This document shows positions 5,992 to 6,201 of a DNA stretch of 6,201 nucleotides, piece after piece. The DNA is from an uncultured Clostridia bacterium (GTDB lineage: Bacteria; Bacillota; Clostridia; Christensenellales; Borkfalkiaceae). Every line of letters begins with the position of its first letter. The first letter of the stretch is position 1. The stretch is taken from the NCBI GenBank assembly GCA_947629845.1, contig CANRFD010000076.1, forward strand, positions 1 through 6,201, written 5' to 3'. The notes below the pieces were generated by a model. That model had not been told where the DNA came from, did not search any database, and saw only the letters and a list, made by a program, of their open reading frames with translations. The position numbers and the translations under genes are program-made.

Positions 5992-6090
5992 ACGTCATCC
6001 CGAGCGTAGTCGAGGGATGGCCGCATTATAATAAGGACATGTTTCGGCACGCCCGCCGAAAGGACGTCGGCGGGCGGCTCAACATGACGT
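5992..6090. repeat. MITE-like palindromic intergenic repeat (CGTCATCCCGAGC type)
   Basis: The ends are imperfect terminal inverted repeats: ACGTCATcccGAGC (5992-6005) against GCTCaacATGACGT (6077-6090), 11 of 14 positions matching. Inside is a GC-rich hairpin with ten perfect pairs (6050-6059 with 6067-6076) and a seven-base loop, next to an AT-rich segment (6025-6033). The left end resembles the short GTCATCC-GAGCG-AGTCGA-GGAT repeats scattered between genes in many bacterial genomes (recalled, not searched). It has no coding capacity of its own, although an open frame continuous with the peptidase gene passes through it by chance. Confidence 0.65.
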
Positions 6091-6102
6091 GATTTGTGGC
6101 TC

Positions 6103-6201
6103 AATCCCCATCACCGCCTACGGCGGAGCTTCCCCTTTGCAAAAGGAGAAGCCTTGTGGGGCGGTTCGCAAGATTAGGACGGAGCCCCACCCCCTACCCC
6201 C
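6103..6201. repeat. Second hairpin-rich interspersed repeat, probably cut by the window end
   Basis: Three helices occur in a row: CCGCC/GGCGG (6114-6126, three-base loop); a hairpin of ten pairs with one mismatch around a GCA loop (6128-6152, core CCTTT/AAAGG); and GTGGGGC (6156-6162) with GCCCCAC (6184-6190). The segment ends in a C-rich tract at the window edge. The sequence resembles dispersed palindromic elements common between genes in uncultured Clostridia, but this is from memory and the right boundary is not visible. Confidence 0.45.

Noticed and set aside
6025..6033. TATAAT hexamers on both strands inside the repeat as promoters
   Set aside because: At 17-base spacing the upstream hexamers bear no resemblance to TTGACA on either strand.
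5820..6104. N-terminal extension of the peptidase frame to an ATG at 6104 (95 more residues)
   Set aside because: It runs through the palindromic repeat and across the TATAAT promoter, and it would bury the signal peptide about 95 residues in. The ATG at 5819 has a good ribosome binding site and is followed directly by a signal peptide.

Overview
The window holds three protein genes, all on the minus strand, plus a dense set of intergenic structures. Reading in the direction of transcription (right to left) there is a large secreted M60-type metallopeptidase (5819-1656), a YihY/BrkB-family membrane protein (1389-625), and the first 131 codons of a lipoprotein that runs off the left edge (393-1). 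The signals are those of a Gram-positive-type (Bacillota, Clostridia-like) gut bacterium: strong AGGAG/GGAGAGG ribosome binding sites, sigma-A-like promoters, an LAAC lipobox, InlB-type repeats, and a C-terminal membrane anchor. GC-rich coding sequence plus short interspersed palindromic repeats would suit an uncultured Christensenellales-type lineage, but that placement is a guess.

Region by region. 6201-5820 is non-coding. It holds two different hairpin-rich repeat elements side by side (6103-6201 and 5992-6090), a GC-rich spacer, and a clean TTGCCA-17-TATAAT promoter for the peptidase gene. 5819-1656 encodes a 1387-residue protein: signal peptide, F5/8 type C (discoidin-like) domain, M60 peptidase with HELGH...E, a beta-helix of eight GGA[ILV]/FxxN repeats, InlB-like repeats, and a C-terminal membrane anchor. 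It is followed within 20 bases by a very stable intrinsic terminator (1638-1565). 1564-1390 is a short AT-rich spacer leading to the YihY/BrkB gene.

The most interesting part is 624-394, between the YihY/BrkB gene and the lipoprotein gene. A promoter (TTGCAA-17-TATACT) is predicted to start transcription almost exactly at the base of a 109-nt hairpin (575-467). That hairpin is followed without a gap by a second hairpin (466-431). The second hairpin is mutually exclusive with an intrinsic terminator (446-423, then UUAUUUUUU), which sits just before the lipoprotein ribosome binding site. This order of structured RNA, antiterminator/terminator switch, RBS and gene is that of a transcription-attenuation leader or riboswitch. 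I could not match it to a known class.

The peptidase looks like a host-glycoprotein (mucin-type) protease held at the cell surface, with sugar-binding and adhesive modules. The lipoprotein carries a 38-residue His/Cys repeat and is also surface-exposed. Nothing ties the YihY/BrkB protein functionally to either neighbour, and the terminator and separate promoters suggest three separate transcription units.
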